Positions 51,916-62,646 are shown, numbered from the stretch's first letter. The stretch: 64,000 nt of DNA from Microbacterium foliorum (GCF_006385575.1 NZ_CP041040.1:2976001-3040000), one strand, 5' to 3'. The notes: generated by a model not told the origin, from the letters alone. Numbers and translations: made by a program.

Positions 51916-52233
51916 ATGATCACGATTCACCTGCGCTACGAGATCGACCCCGACAAGCTCGACGACTTCACCGAGTACGGACGCGCGTGGATCCGACTGG
52001 TGGCGAAGCACGGAGGCACCCACCACGGCTACTTCATGCCGAGCGAGGGCGACAGCGACGAGGCGTTCGCGCTGTTCACGTTCCCCTCCCTGGCTGAGTA
52101 CGAGATCTACCGCACAGCCTCGAAGACCGACCCCGAGTGCATCGAGGCGTTCGAACTGGCACGCACGACGCAGTGCATCCGTCGCTACGAGCGGCGCTTC
52201 CTCAGCCCCGTCTTCTCCGCCGACGCCGACTGA
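51916..52233 (+). CDS. NIPSNAP family protein
   Basis: A 105-residue ferredoxin-like protein with the NIPSNAP pattern: ITIHLRYEIDPDKLDDFTEY, WIRLVAKHGGTHHGYFMPSE, FALFTFPSLAEYEIYRTAS. The fold resembles Dabb/antibiotic monooxygenases but no catalytic residue is certain. ATG at 51916 is chosen over ATG at 51907 because GAGG lies nine bases upstream. It converges with the glutaminase gene. Confidence 0.85.
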   Translation: MITIHLRYEIDPDKLDDFTEYGRAWIRLVAKHGGTHHGYFMPSEGDSDEAFALFTFPSLAEYEIYRTASKTDPECIEAFELARTTQCIRRYERRFLSPVFSADAD

Positions 52234-52244
52234 GGAGCATCCCC

Positions 52245-53177
52245 TCAGCCCGCTGCTGTTCCGAACGCGTGCAGGTCGAGCTCGACGCTCAGCGCATCGC
52301 ACGCCGCTCTTCCGCGCACGCTCGTGCCGAGCTCGTCCAGCGGAGGGCTGACGACGGCCGCTCCGAGTCGCCCGGGCGCCGAGAGCACGATCGCGCCGGA
52401 CACGCTCGACTTCGCCGGGATGCCGACCTCGCGCATCCATCGCCCGGAACCGTCGTACACCCCGCAGGTCGCCATGACCGAGACGACATCACGAGCCACG
52501 CTCTGCGGGACGACGCGCTCCCCCGACACCGGGTTCACTCCACCGCAGGCGAGAGTCGCGCCCATGACGGCGAGTGCCTCCGCGTCGACCAGCACGGCGC
52601 ACGCCCGCGCATAGACGGCGACGGCATCGTCGGCGCTGACATGCAGGGTGCCCTCGGCCCGCATGAGGTGGGCGAGCGCGTGGTTGCGGTCACCGAGCAG
52701 ATGCTCGTTCCGCGCGACGCTCTCATCGACCTCGAGACGCCGCCCGGCGAAGGCCGACAGCCCCCGAATGATCCGCTCGTCTCGCTCGTCCACGGCCCCT
52801 CCGTCGACGAGCGATGCCGTGAGCAGCGCCCCTGCGTTGACCATCGGGTTCGGCGGACGGCCGGTGCCGCTCTCGAGCTTGATCGCGTCGAACGCCTCCC
52901 CCGTCGGTTCGATACCGACGAGGTCCAGCGCCTCACCCCGGGTGTCGAGCAGTGCCAGAGCGAAGAGGAACGGCTTGACGGCCGACTGCACGCTGAACGA
53001 CACCTCCGCCTGAGCACTGGTGCGGATCGTCCCATCCGGCAGCACCAGTGCCAGCGCGCACAGTTCGGCGTCGGCGTCGGCCAGTTCGGGGATGCTGTCA
53101 TCCACCGCACCGCCCTGCTCCCGCATGACCCGCCGCCGGAGATCGTCGAGGTCGTAGCTGCGCGCGTCTGGTCTCAT
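52245..53177 (-). CDS. glsA: Glutaminase A
   Basis: A 310-residue serine-dependent glutaminase (beta-lactamase-like fold) that hydrolyses glutamine to glutamate and ammonia. The catalytic SxxK is Ser65-Ala-Val-Lys68 in FSVQSAVKPF. Other marks are GRPPNPMVNAGALLTASLVD and VARNEHLLGDRNHALAHLM, followed by CGGVNPVSGERVVP and the C-terminal GIPAKSSVSGAIVL loop. The length fits the family. It diverges from the carboxypeptidase gene. Confidence 0.95.
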   Translation of the reverse strand: MRPDARSYDLDDLRRRVMREQGGAVDDSIPELADADAELCALALVLPDGTIRTSAQAEVSFSVQSAVKPFLFALALLDTRGEALDLVGIEPTGEAFDAIKLESGTGRPPNPMVNAGALLTASLVDGGAVDERDERIIRGLSAFAGRRLEVDESVARNEHLLGDRNHALAHLMRAEGTLHVSADDAVAVYARACAVLVDAEALAVMGATLACGGVNPVSGERVVPQSVARDVVSVMATCGVYDGSGRWMREVGIPAKSSVSGAIVLSAPGRLGAAVVSPPLDELGTSVRGRAACDALSVELDLHAFGTAAG

Positions 53178-53364
53178 CCGTCCACAGTGACACGTGTCGT
53201 GCGGAAAGGAGAGAACGTTCGGCGGGGTTGACTTGCTGCAGAAGGCTCCGTCGGGATCGCATCCCTTGTCCCCCGAACGGCCGATACCGAAGGCTGCGGA
53301 CATGCGCGAGGATGGCCTTTTCTGAAGATTGCAAGCGACAGGTGGGCGCGATGAGGGTCTCTCG

Positions 53365-54732
53365 ATGACGGCGCCCGACCGGCCGGTGGATGAGCTGTCC
53401 GATTTCGCGGAGCTCATGGCGCACGAGCAGGAGTTCAGCGGCGATCGGATCGACCCAGCTGTGCGCAGAAGACGCCGGCGACGAGGGCTCCTCATCACCG
53501 CCGTCTGCCTCGTCGTGCTGCTGGCCGTGACCGGAGGCTACGTCGGGTGGGCACTCACGGCGCCGACGGATCCGCCGGCGGTGAGCACTCGCGCACCGCA
53601 GGTCCCGGTCGGCGACGCTGTTGCCGTGCCCACGCATACGGCCGCGGCATCAGCGATCAGCATCGCCGGCGCCGATGCCTATCTGGGTGAGGGGGCGAGC
53701 GGCACCTGGTCGGCGACGGGGACCGGCGAACCGCTCCCGATCGCGAGCATCACCAAGCTCATCACCGCCCTCGTCATCCTCGATGCGGCGCCGCTCACGT
53801 CTGCGGACGACCCCGGGCCGACCATCACGTTCGGTAAGGCCGATCATGATCTGTACGACGAGTACTACGTGCTGGGCGCGACCATCGCTCCGATGCCCAC
53901 CGGCACCTCGATGTCGCTGCGCGATGCCCTCGCCGCGATGCTGATCCCCTCCGCGAGCAACTACGCCGAGGCGCTGTCGACGCGGATCTTCGGCTCGCAG
54001 AGTGCTTTCCTCGGCGCTACGCGCGACTGGCTCACGTCCCACGGGCTCAGCGGGACGACGATCACGGAGCCCACCGGTCTCAGTCCGCGCAACACGAGCA
54101 CGCCCGCCGACCTGCTGGCCATCGCGAAGCTCGCCGCCGCGCATCCGGCGATCGCGAAGATCGTCGCGACCCCGGCGGTCTCGATTCCGGGCGCCGGCGC
54201 GCTGTACACCACCAACGACCTCCTCGGCACGGCCGGCATCACCGGACTGAAGACCGGGAACCTGGGCGAGGGCACCCACAACCTGCTGTACACGGCGACA
54301 CTCGACGTCGGCGCGACCGATCCGCTCTCGGTCACAGGAGTCGTCCTCGGGGGATCGTCGTACGAGTCGGTGAACGCCATCGTGGTCGCCGCACTCGAGA
54401 GCATCCGCTCCGGTTTCCACCAGGTGCCCGTCGCGACCGAAGGTCAGGAGATCGGGTCCGTCTCGACGCCCTGGGAATCCACGGCCACGATCGTCATCGG
54501 CGAGAGCGCGTCGATCCTCACCTGGTCGGACACCCCGATCGAGATGACGATGGACATCGAGACCCCACCCGCGTACCGCGACGGCACGGTCGTGGGAAGC
54601 ATCACCTGGACAGCCGGCCCCCACACCGTCACCGCTCCCGTGATGATCTCGGGGAGCATCGACCCGCCCGGCGAGTGGTGGCGGCTCACCCACCCGTCCG
54701 AACTCGAGTCGCCGCTGGATGCTGGCGACTGA
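53365..54732 (+). CDS. D-alanyl-D-alanine carboxypeptidase (S11 family)
   Basis: A 455-residue membrane-anchored penicillin-binding protein. A basic cytoplasmic start (RRRRRRRGLL) precedes one helix (ITAVCLVVLLAVTGGYVGWA, residues about 44-63). The catalytic motifs are Ser128-Ile-Thr-Lys131 (SxxK) and Lys296-Thr-Gly298 (KTG); the SxN position reads SASN (196-199), not a classical S-x-N. A C-terminal domain follows. It trims the terminal D-Ala of peptidoglycan peptides outside the membrane. ATG at 53365 gives the natural start. Confidence 0.9.
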   Translation: MTAPDRPVDELSDFAELMAHEQEFSGDRIDPAVRRRRRRRGLLITAVCLVVLLAVTGGYVGWALTAPTDPPAVSTRAPQVPVGDAVAVPTHTAAASAISIAGADAYLGEGASGTWSATGTGEPLPIASITKLITALVILDAAPLTSADDPGPTITFGKADHDLYDEYYVLGATIAPMPTGTSMSLRDALAAMLIPSASNYAEALSTRIFGSQSAFLGATRDWLTSHGLSGTTITEPTGLSPRNTSTPADLLAIAKLAAAHPAIAKIVATPAVSIPGAGALYTTNDLLGTAGITGLKTGNLGEGTHNLLYTATLDVGATDPLSVTGVVLGGSSYESVNAIVVAALESIRSGFHQVPVATEGQEIGSVSTPWESTATIVIGESASILTWSDTPIEMTMDIETPPAYRDGTVVGSITWTAGPHTVTAPVMISGSIDPPGEWWRLTHPSELESPLDAGD

Positions 54733-54780
54733 GGCCGATCCGACACGGGGCGGTCCGCTCGCGGGAGCCGATCCGAGACC

Positions 54781-55797
54781 TCAGGCGCTCCCGTCGGTCT
54801 TGGTGGAGAAGGCCGAGTCGAATGCGGACTCCGGCGGGGTGATCGCGGCGAGCCTGCGTACGAATGCCAAGGCCTCGGGCGCGCCGTGCAGGCGATCCAT
54901 GCCGGCGTCCTCCCACTCGACGCTCGTCGGGCCGGTGTAGCCGATCGCGTTCAGCGCCCGGAACAGCGGCTCCCACGTCACCGCGCCATGCCCGGTCGAC
55001 ACGAACGTCCATCCGCGACGCGGGTTCGCCCACGGCAGGTGCGAGCCGAGCACGCCGTTGCGGCCGTCGAGGTTCGCGATCGACTCCTTCACGTGCACAT
55101 GGAAGATGTGCTCGGCGAAGTCGAGCACGAACGCCACCGAGTCCAGCTGCTGCCAGACGAAGTGCGACGGGTCGAAGTTGAACCCGAAGCTCTTCCTGTG
55201 CCCGATCGCATCGAGGGTGGCCTTCGCGGTCCAGTAGTCGTAGGCGATCTCGGACGGATGCACCTCGAGCGCGAATCGCACCCCGACCTCCTCGAACACG
55301 TCGAGGATCGGGTTCCACCGGTCGGCGAAGTCCTGGTATCCAGCCGCGATGAACCCATCGGACGCCGGCGGGAACATCGCCACCGCCTTCCAGATGCTCG
55401 ACCCCGTGAAGCCGTTCACCGTCGACACACCCAGCTTCGCCGCGAAGCGCGCCGTGTCCTTCAGATCCTCTGCCGCCCGCCGACGTACACCCTCCGCGTC
55501 GCCGTCGCCCCACACCCGATCCGACAGGATGTCGCGGTGGCGCACGTCGATCGGGTCGTCGCACACCGCCTGCCCCGTGAGGTGGTTCGAGATCGCCCAC
55601 ACTTGCAACCCGTTGCACTCCAGGATGTCGCGACGCGACTGGACGTAGGCGTCGTCATCCCACCGGGAGACGTCGATGTGGTCTCCCCAGCAGGCGATCT
55701 CCAACCCGTCATACCCCCACTCCCCCGCCAGACGAGCGACCTCCTCGAACGGAAGATCCGCCCACTGACCGGTGAACAACGTGATCGGACGTGCCAT
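54781..55797 (-). CDS. Sugar phosphate isomerase/epimerase-like TIM barrel
   Basis: A 338-residue xylose-isomerase-like TIM barrel (AP endonuclease-2 superfamily) with [57 protein letters not shown] and the C-terminal [15 protein letters not shown]. The family includes sugar isomerases and 3-dehydroshikimate dehydratase; with two Gfo/Idh dehydrogenases and a ThuA protein it suggests the keto-sugar route of glycoside catabolism. It is the last gene of the operon that begins with thuA. Confidence 0.88.
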   Translation of the reverse strand: MARPITLFTGQWADLPFEEVARLAGEWGYDGLEIACWGDHIDVSRWDDDAYVQSRRDILECNGLQVWAISNHLTGQAVCDDPIDVRHRDILSDRVWGDGDAEGVRRRAAEDLKDTARFAAKLGVSTVNGFTGSSIWKAVAMFPPASDGFIAAGYQDFADRWNPILDVFEEVGVRFALEVHPSEIAYDYWTAKATLDAIGHRKSFGFNFDPSHFVWQQLDSVAFVLDFAEHIFHVHVKESIANLDGRNGVLGSHLPWANPRRGWTFVSTGHGAVTWEPLFRALNAIGYTGPTSVEWEDAGMDRLHGAPEALAFVRRLAAITPPESAFDSAFSTKTDGSA

Positions 55798-55831
55798 GAA
55801 CGACTCCTTCGTAGAAACTGGCGTTTTCGGT

Positions 55832-58126
55832 TCAGGACGCGGATGGCGCCCAGGTCAAAGTCAGGTGGTGGCGGGACTCGCGATGATCCAGCACGATGGT
55901 CCGCACCGGCTCCGAGTGCGCTGGGGAGATGACGGGCCTGGGCAGCCGCAGCTCGATCGGGCCGCTGCGCACCCAGGCGGACTCGGGGCTCCCGGCGAGC
56001 GTCACGGTGATACCCGTGGCGCTCCACGCCAGAAGTTCGACTGACAGCGCCGTCCGCGTCGTTAGTCCTGACACCGCACCCTCGGTCCAGGAGTCGGGGA
56101 CGGCGGGGAGAAGCGTGATGGTGCGTCGCGACGACCCGATCAGCATTGCGGCGACGAGGGCGGGCAGCGCACCGCTCGCATCGACGTTGAAGATCGCACC
56201 GGAATCGTGCGTCGTCGACATTGCGGGGGTGAAGTGCAGCGCCGCGAGCCAGTGGAGGCAGCGCTCGGCGCTCGGCGCATCGCCCAGGGCCGCGGCCGCG
56301 AGTCCTAGCTGAGCGAGCCCGAATGCCATCTCGCCGTTGCCCGGGGGCGGGCCCGGATCCTCAGCGCGCCACGCGATCTTCTCCCGGATGAGACGCAGCG
56401 CCGCGGCCCGCAGATCCGTCGCCTCGAATGCCGGATCGATGTCGTACCAGAGGGGGTACAGCTCACTCGTGTGCCGGTGCGCGAGATGCGGCGGGAATGC
56501 GGGATCCCCCCACTCGGCCAGTCGCCCCTCATTGTCGATGCGGAAATGCGGCTCGACCGCGGGAAGTCGGATCGGCTCGACGCCGAGCGCCTCCGCCAGC
56601 ACCCGGCCCGCTCGATCGGCGTCGCGCAGAACCGCGATGTCCATGGTCGCGTTCACGGCCAGCGGCGTCGACGCTCCCCCGGGTGTGTTCTCCGGCGAGT
56701 ATGAGGGCGCGACAGGCCCGTGGTCGATCACGTCGCGCAAGAACAGAAGGACCCCCTCGATCAGCTCCCACTCGCGGTCGCCGATCAGGGTGCGATCTCC
56801 GGATGACAGGACCGCATCGGCCAGCATCCGCAGCACCCACCCGCCGCAGCTGATCCAGAACTGATGGGGAAAGCCGTCGGAGAAGTGGTTCGCGAGCCCG
56901 TGCGTGCTCATCCGGCTCGGCAGCATGGCCCCCTCGAAACCGAAGATGCGCGCGGCGTTGGTGCGGAAGTCGTCGAAATGCGGAACCAGCATCCGAGAGA
57001 GGGATGCCGCCAGTTCCGGCGTGCCCGTGGGCACCAACGACGCCATCCCGCCGTTCTGCACGTTGCCGTTCAGCGTGTAGTCGGCCGACCACGCCGGTGA
57101 CCACGTCCCCTGCCAGACGCCCTGCAGAGTGGCAGGCAGCTCACCCGTCGCGCTGATGATGTTGGCGCGGCCCGCTGCGTAGGCGAGTTCGATCAGCGCT
57201 CGCATCGTGCGAGGGTCGCTCTCGGCGCCCTCGAGCAGCACCTCGGTAGGCACGTCCTCGGACACCCCCGACGAGAGGTCGAGCCGGGAGGCGGACTGCA
57301 ACGCCGCCGTATTCCCGAGCGCGAGCGTCTCGGGGTCGGCGTCGCCCAAGCGCAGATCGATCTCGAACTCCGTCCACGTCGAACCGTCGAGACCGGCCGT
57401 GAACTCGACGGAGCCGTCGTCTACGACCTGCACCTCTCCTGTCGATGCCCGCACGGTCGTCGTCAGGGTGATGGCACGGTCGCCTCCGGCACCCGCGCTC
57501 ACGGCGAGTGCCGCCTCGTTCGACGACACCACCTCCACCCTTCGGTGCACGGCGCCCGCGTAGCTCGCGGCGCCCGGGATGTCAGCGTTCCTGTCGTCAG
57601 TCACGCCGAGCCTGAGGCGCGCCTCTCCTGGCACGCCCGACCTCACCGCGATCCGGGCTCGCCTTGCCCCTCGCGGCACCACGAGGCGCACCTCGCGGCG
57701 GATGCCGTCCTCCCGCCATACGGTCGTGATCTCCCCCGTCGTCAGGTCACGCCGCCGCCGGTACGCCGCGACCTGCGCACTGCCAGAAGCATCGATGGTC
57801 AGCCGCAGCTCGGCGCCCGGCGCGAGCGGATCCGTCCAGATCATCTGCGAGAAGTCTGCAGAGCCCGCCGTCTCCGCGACGATCGCGGCCGCATCATCGG
57901 CCTCGTGAGCCAGAAGCGCGGCGCGGACCCGTGGCATCGCCTCAGCGAACAGGGGCGGAGGCGTGCGCGCGTTGACCGGAAGGAAGAAGTGCTCGTGCGT
58001 CAGCGAGATGACGTGCTCCTGCGGCCCGCCCCAGAGCACCGCGCCCACCCGGCCGCTGCCGGCGAGCATCCCGAGATCCCACGTCGGCGCGCAGCTGTCG
58101 CTCACGAATCGCGTTCGGTCCTGCAT
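55832..58126 (-). CDS. GH95-like glycoside hydrolase (alpha-L-fucosidase family)
   Basis: A 764-residue protein with an N-terminal beta-sandwich and an (alpha/alpha)6 barrel. Features of GH95 include [20 protein letters not shown], the catalytic-region [20 protein letters not shown] with NGNVQNGG, then [22 protein letters not shown]95 covers alpha-L-fucosidases and related alpha-L-galactosidases. No signal peptide is seen, so it acts in the cytoplasm on imported oligosaccharides. The substrate may differ from fucose in this arabinose-type cluster. Confidence 0.85.
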   Translation of the reverse strand: MQDRTRFVSDSCAPTWDLGMLAGSGRVGAVLWGGPQEHVISLTHEHFFLPVNARTPPPLFAEAMPRVRAALLAHEADDAAAIVAETAGSADFSQMIWTDPLAPGAELRLTIDASGSAQVAAYRRRRDLTTGEITTVWREDGIRREVRLVVPRGARRARIAVRSGVPGEARLRLGVTDDRNADIPGAASYAGAVHRRVEVVSSNEAALAVSAGAGGDRAITLTTTVRASTGEVQVVDDGSVEFTAGLDGSTWTEFEIDLRLGDADPETLALGNTAALQSASRLDLSSGVSEDVPTEVLLEGAESDPRTMRALIELAYAAGRANIISATGELPATLQGVWQGTWSPAWSADYTLNGNVQNGGMASLVPTGTPELAASLSRMLVPHFDDFRTNAARIFGFEGAMLPSRMSTHGLANHFSDGFPHQFWISCGGWVLRMLADAVLSSGDRTLIGDREWELIEGVLLFLRDVIDHGPVAPSYSPENTPGGASTPLAVNATMDIAVLRDADRAGRVLAEALGVEPIRLPAVEPHFRIDNEGRLAEWGDPAFPPHLAHRHTSELYPLWYDIDPAFEATDLRAAALRLIREKIAWRAEDPGPPPGNGEMAFGLAQLGLAAAALGDAPSAERCLHWLAALHFTPAMSTTHDSGAIFNVDASGALPALVAAMLIGSSRRTITLLPAVPDSWTEGAVSGLTTRTALSVELLAWSATGITVTLAGSPESAWVRSGPIELRLPRPVISPAHSEPVRTIVLDHRESRHHLTLTWAPSAS

Positions 58127-58161
58127 ACAGTTCCCTTCCGACGCCGGCGATCAGATGCACG

Positions 58162-59334
58162 TCACCGGACGCGGGTGAATCGGCCCTCGTCGCCCGCGCT
58201 CTCCTCGACCGCAGCGAGTACCCGCTGCACCTGATACGCGTCGGCGAACGTGGGCTCTTCCGGCGCACCGTCGATGGATCGGGCGAAGTCGACGATCTGG
58301 TGCGTGAACGTGTGCTCGTAGCCGATGCCGTGCCCCGTGGGCCACCATGCCTCGGCGTACGGGTGCGCGGGATCAGTGGCCTGGATGGTGCGGAACCCGC
58401 GACGATCGTCGGCGTCGTCCTCGCTGTAGAACTCGAGTTCGTTCATCCGCTCGAAGTCGAACGCCACCGAGCCTCGGTCTCCGTTGATCTCGATGCGGTT
58501 CGCATTGCGGTGGCCGAGCGCCATCCGCGTCGCCTCGAACACCCCGAGCGCGCCGCCGCTGAATCCGGCGATGAACGCCGCCGCGTCATCGACGTCGACC
58601 GGAAGCCGCTCGGCGTCGAGATCGCCCCGGCCTCCGAGACCCACCTCGGCACTGCGTCGTGGGCGCGAGGTCACGAACGTGCGCAGATGCGCCGACACGC
58701 CCTCGATCTGCTGACCCGTCAGCCACTGCGCGGTGTCGATGCTGTGCGCGCCGATGTCACCGAGGGCACCCGAACCCGCTGATGCGCGGTCGAGACGCCA
58801 GGTGTGCGAAGCATCCGCGGCGCTCAGCCAGTCCTGCAGGTACTGCGCGCGCACGTGCCGGATGGTGCCGAGCGCGCCCTCCGAGATGAGTCGCCGGGCT
58901 GAGGCGAGCGCGGGGGTACGCCGATAGCTGTAGCCGCACATCGCGACGAGGCCGCGGCGTGCCGCGGCCTCTGCGGCGGCCACCATGTCGGCGGCGTCTG
59001 CCGGATCGTTCGCGAGCGGCTTCTCGCAGAGGACGTGCTTGCCTGACCCGAGAGCCGCGACTGCGATCTGCGCGTGGGTGTCTCCCGGGGTGCAGATGTC
59101 GATCACATCGATGTCGTCTCGTTCGATGATCGTTCGCCAGTCTCCCGACCAGCTGTCCCAGCCCCAATCATGCGCCGCCTTGCGGCCTCGCTCCTCGTCG
59201 CGCGACACCAGCACAGAGAGTCGTGGTTCGCGTGGCAGGTCGAAGAAACGCGGTGCGGTGCGCCACGCGTGGGAATGCGCCCGCGCCATGAACCCCGCGC
59301 CGATCACGGCCACACGCAGCGGGTTCCTCGTCAT
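58162..59334 (-). CDS. Gfo/Idh/MocA family oxidoreductase
   Basis: A 390-residue NAD(P)-dependent sugar dehydrogenase. The N-terminal Rossmann motif is VIGAGFMARAHSHAWRTA, followed by DVIDICTPGDTHAQIAVAAL and the conserved EKPLA segment. The C-terminal domain has FEATRMALGHRNANRIEING and the closing FTHQIVDFARSIDG. It oxidises or reduces a sugar or inositol-like substrate. ATG at 59334 overlaps the stop of the GH51 gene by four bases, so the two are coupled. Confidence 0.93.
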   Translation of the reverse strand: MTRNPLRVAVIGAGFMARAHSHAWRTAPRFFDLPREPRLSVLVSRDEERGRKAAHDWGWDSWSGDWRTIIERDDIDVIDICTPGDTHAQIAVAALGSGKHVLCEKPLANDPADAADMVAAAEAAARRGLVAMCGYSYRRTPALASARRLISEGALGTIRHVRAQYLQDWLSAADASHTWRLDRASAGSGALGDIGAHSIDTAQWLTGQQIEGVSAHLRTFVTSRPRRSAEVGLGGRGDLDAERLPVDVDDAAAFIAGFSGGALGVFEATRMALGHRNANRIEINGDRGSVAFDFERMNELEFYSEDDADDRRGFRTIQATDPAHPYAEAWWPTGHGIGYEHTFTHQIVDFARSIDGAPEEPTFADAYQVQRVLAAVEESAGDEGRFTRVR

Positions 59335-60881
59335 CGCGTCACGTCCCCTCTGTCGGACTCGGGCTCCAGTGCGAGCTCGACGGTCGCGAACGAATGCGGC
59401 GGCATGGTGATCGTCAGGATCCCGTCGCGCAGCGTCGCATCGAGTCCACGCGGGGCTACGCGGTCGGGTGCCTCTGCATCGTTACAGGCAGACGCGTCGT
59501 CACCGGTGAGCACGCGAGCCCTGGTAATCTTCGCGTCTCGTCCGCGAAGGTCGATGCTGACGGCGCAGTCGGCGTCGATCGCGAGGTGGCTGAGCGAGAT
59601 CAGTGCCGTGTCGTCGCGCGTCGACGCCGACATCGAGACCAGCGGAAGATCGCCGCCGCGCACGCGCAGCGTCGGTGTGTCGCGCACGGAGGTGTGCAGC
59701 TGCAGCGCATCCTGGTGCCGCTTGTTCATCTCGAACACGTGGTAGGTCGGCGTGAGGACGAGCCGGTCACCGTCGGTGAGGACCATCGCCTGCAGCACGT
59801 TGACGGTCTGCGCGATGTTCGCCATCGATATGCGCCGGGCGTAGCGGTGGAAGACGTCGAAGTGGATCCCTGCGACCAGGGCGTCGCGCACCGTGTTCTG
59901 CTGGAAGAGGAATCCGGGGTTCGTGCCCTCTTCGACGTTCCACCAGGTGCCCCACTCGTCGCACACCAGTGAGACGCGATTGTCGGGGTCATATGAGTCC
60001 ATCACCGCCACGTGGCCGCGCACGATGCGCTCGACGTCGGCAGCATGGGCCATCGTGTCGTAGTACTGCGCACCGCTGAAGGGCGCCGCATCCTCGGTGT
60101 TGATGCCCGACCCGGAGTGCGTGTAGTAGTGGAACGAGATCGCCTGGTACGGCAGGTTCCCGTAGAGAGTGCAGCCGTGGCACTCCATGAGCGACTTCAT
60201 CAGAACGCGAGTCCAGTCGAGGTCGTCCTCGTTGGCGCCAGCCGCGATGCGGGTGAGGCGGTTCTCGCCGTGGTTGTGCGCGAACGTCGCGTAGCGCCTC
60301 GCCTCCTCGGCGTAGTGGGCCGCCGACATGTTGCCACCGCATCCCCACGCCTCGTTCCCGAGCCCCCAGAACGGCACCTTCCATGGCTCGTCTCGACCGT
60401 TCTCCCGCCGCAGCCTGGCCATCGGGCTGTCGTCGCCGCGGGTGAGGTATTCCACCCAGTCGGCCATCTCCTGCACCGTGCCGCTGCCGATGTTGCCATT
60501 GACGTACGCGTCGGCGCCGAGCAGGTCGCACAGGTCCATGAACTCGTGGGTGCCGAAGTGGTTGTTCTCGACTACGTCTCCCCAGTTGGTGTTGGCGATT
60601 CGAGGCCGCAGCTCACGTGGACCGATGCCGTCTCGCCAGTGATAGGTGTCGGCGAAGCATCCGCCCGGCCAGCGGAGGTTGGGGATGTCGAGGGCCTTCA
60701 GGGCTTCGACGATGTCGAGCCGGATGCCGCGCACGTTCGGGATCTCGGAGTCCTCCCCGACCCAGAAGCCGTCATAGATGCAGCGACCCAGGTGCTCGGC
60801 GAAGTGCCCGTATATGTGCCGGTTGATGCGATCCCCGGTCACATCGAGATCGATGATCGCGTGGGCGGTGGTAATGGTCAA
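59331..60881 (-). CDS. Alpha-N-arabinofuranosidase, GH51
   Basis: A 516-residue retaining GH51 enzyme that removes terminal alpha-L-arabinofuranosyl units. The acid/base is Glu177 in WGLGNEAWG and the nucleophile is Glu309 in VCDEWGTWW. The opening INRHIYGHFAEHLGRCIYDG and IPNLRWPGGCFADTYHWRD are typical. The C-terminal beta domain ends ILTITMPPHSFATVEL. It lacks a signal peptide and is intracellular. The start is TTG overlapping the next upstream TGA (TTGA). It is the most specific clue that the operon handles L-arabinose-containing glycans. Confidence 0.95.
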   Translation of the reverse strand: MTITTAHAIIDLDVTGDRINRHIYGHFAEHLGRCIYDGFWVGEDSEIPNVRGIRLDIVEALKALDIPNLRWPGGCFADTYHWRDGIGPRELRPRIANTNWGDVVENNHFGTHEFMDLCDLLGADAYVNGNIGSGTVQEMADWVEYLTRGDDSPMARLRRENGRDEPWKVPFWGLGNEAWGCGGNMSAAHYAEEARRYATFAHNHGENRLTRIAAGANEDDLDWTRVLMKSLMECHGCTLYGNLPYQAISFHYYTHSGSGINTEDAAPFSGAQYYDTMAHAADVERIVRGHVAVMDSYDPDNRVSLVCDEWGTWWNVEEGTNPGFLFQQNTVRDALVAGIHFDVFHRYARRISMANIAQTVNVLQAMVLTDGDRLVLTPTYHVFEMNKRHQDALQLHTSVRDTPTLRVRGGDLPLVSMSASTRDDTALISLSHLAIDADCAVSIDLRGRDAKITRARVLTGDDASACNDAEAPDRVAPRGLDATLRDGILTITMPPHSFATVELALEPESDRGDVTR

Positions 60882-61966
60882 CGCTTCCTCCAGGAGTTCT
60901 CGGGGGTGAAGGGGATGAGCGCCGGCCGCTCGGGAGCTGTGGTCAGCTCGATGCGACGACCGCTGCGCGCGGACTCGGTCAGCGCCGTCATGACCTCGAG
61001 CACGTGCAGCGCGATGTCGCCGCGCGCGCTCCCCGCGCCGGTCGCCAGGCGATCGAGAATGCCGATCCCGCGTCCGGCGTTCTCATACCCGGCGCGCTCG
61101 GTCACCGGCGTCCATGCACTCTCGCCCGGTCGACGCAGCCGCACGGCTCCCTCGAACAGGTTCGGGTCGGGTACCGAGAGGGTTCCCGTCTCGCCATGGA
61201 TCTCGAGCGGAGCAGCATCCGTCGCCGCCCCGTCGAAGCTGAACGTGACGGTCGACACCGCTCCGCCGACGTGCTCGAGGATGCCGCTCACATGCGTGTC
61301 GATCTCGACCGGGATGCTCTCGCCGGCCCGGGGCCCAGATCCGATGATGCGCTCGTGCCGCGGCCGGGACGTCACCCCGGAGGCCCGGGCGACGGGGCCC
61401 ATCAGATGGAACAGCGTCGTGAGGTAGTACGGGCCCATGTCGAAGAGCGGACCGCCGCCGTCGCGGTAGTAGAAGTCGGGGTGCGGATGCCATGCTTCGT
61501 GGCCTGACGACACCCAGGTCGCCACCGCGGCGACGGGGCGGCCGATGCTCCCGGCATCCACCGCGGCCCGAGCGGTCTGCACACCGGTGCCGAGCACGGT
61601 GTCGGGGGCGCAGCCCACCCAGGCCGACCCAGCCGCCTCGACCACGCGCCGGGCGTCGTGGAGCGTGGCCGCGAGCGGCTTCTCTCCGAACACGCCCTTG
61701 CCCCCGGCGAGGGCGGCGAGCGCCACGTCGGCGTGAGCGGCCGGGATCGTGAGGTTGATCACGGTGTCGACCGACGCGTCCGTGACGAGATCCTCGACGC
61801 TGAGCGCGCGGCATCCGCGATACCGCGCGGCGACCGACTCGGCCCTCGCCATGTCGAGATCGGCCGTCGCGACGATGCTCACATCGGGATGCGCTCCGAG
61901 CGTGTCGAGGTATTGCGTCGAGATGACGCCGAGACCCACTATTCCGATGCCGTGCGGCTGGCCCAC
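60878..61966 (-). CDS. Gfo/Idh/MocA family oxidoreductase (second copy)
   Basis: A 362-residue enzyme with GIGIVGLGVISTQYLDTLGA, AVADLDMARAESV-type cofactor region, DTVINLTIPAAHADVALAAL and EKPLAATLHDAR. The C-terminal FDMGPYYLTTLFHLMGPVAR is typical of the family and differs from the partner at 58162, so the two probably act on different intermediates. GTG at 61966 overlaps the ThuA gene by 28 bases; a GAGGGG lies just upstream. Confidence 0.92.
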   Translation of the reverse strand: MGQPHGIGIVGLGVISTQYLDTLGAHPDVSIVATADLDMARAESVAARYRGCRALSVEDLVTDASVDTVINLTIPAAHADVALAALAGGKGVFGEKPLAATLHDARRVVEAAGSAWVGCAPDTVLGTGVQTARAAVDAGSIGRPVAAVATWVSSGHEAWHPHPDFYYRDGGGPLFDMGPYYLTTLFHLMGPVARASGVTSRPRHERIIGSGPRAGESIPVEIDTHVSGILEHVGGAVSTVTFSFDGAATDAAPLEIHGETGTLSVPDPNLFEGAVRLRRPGESAWTPVTERAGYENAGRGIGILDRLATGAGSARGDIALHVLEVMTALTESARSGRRIELTTAPERPALIPFTPENSWRKR

Positions 61967-62646
61967 AGCATTCCCCTCTCGATGATCGTGCGGACGCTCG
62001 TGTCTCGGAGGACCACGAGGCTGTGCCCCGGTGTGGCGACGAAGACCCGGCCCTGTCCCCACTCCCGCGTCCAGACGGCGGGCGAAGTGATCGGCCGGTG
62101 CCAGGGGTGGAACGGCTGCACGGGATGGGTGGTCGTGGCGAGCACGTCATTCAGGTCGTCCGTGAGCACCCAGTACTGCTCGGTGCGCAGGGTGAAGTCC
62201 TCGATGCCCGCCATGATCTCGTGCCCGCGTCCGAGATCGGTGACGTCGACGGTGTAGCAGAGGAAGTTGTCGGCCTCGCCGCCCTCCCGCTCGTCGGGGT
62301 GCTTGCCCGGGTGGGTCGCGAACTGGCCGCCGATGAGCTGCAGATAGTCGGAGCTGCTCCGGTAGGAGTCGGCGATACCGCCGTGCCATCCGGCGAGACC
62401 CGTTCCGCGCTCGACCGCACCGCGCAGGCCTTTCAACGCGGCGTCCGAGATCTCCGACATGGTGACGCTCTGCACGATCAGGTCCGTACGATCCATCTCC
62501 TCGCGGTCGGCGTAGATCTCGTTGGAGTCCTCGACTCGCACATCGAAGCCCTTGTCAGCGAGGAACGGGACGAACATGTCGGTGGACTCGACTGGGCGAT
62601 GGCCGTCCCATCCCCCACGCACCACGAGTGCTCTGCGCGCGCTCAT
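61939..62646 (-). CDS. ThuA family protein
   Basis: A 235-residue glutamine-amidotransferase-like protein of the ThuA family, often linked to trehalose or keto-sugar utilisation. Features are ALVVRGGWDGHRPVESTDMF, EDSNEIYADREEMDRTDLIV, GWHGGIADSYRSSSDYLQLI and the FVATPGHSLVVLRD end. It is the first complete gene of the operon. ATG overlaps the stop of a LacI C-terminal fragment. Confidence 0.92.
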   Translation of the reverse strand: MSARRALVVRGGWDGHRPVESTDMFVPFLADKGFDVRVEDSNEIYADREEMDRTDLIVQSVTMSEISDAALKGLRGAVERGTGLAGWHGGIADSYRSSSDYLQLIGGQFATHPGKHPDEREGGEADNFLCYTVDVTDLGRGHEIMAGIEDFTLRTEQYWVLTDDLNDVLATTTHPVQPFHPWHRPITSPAVWTREWGQGRVFVATPGHSLVVLRDTSVRTIIERGMLWASRTASE

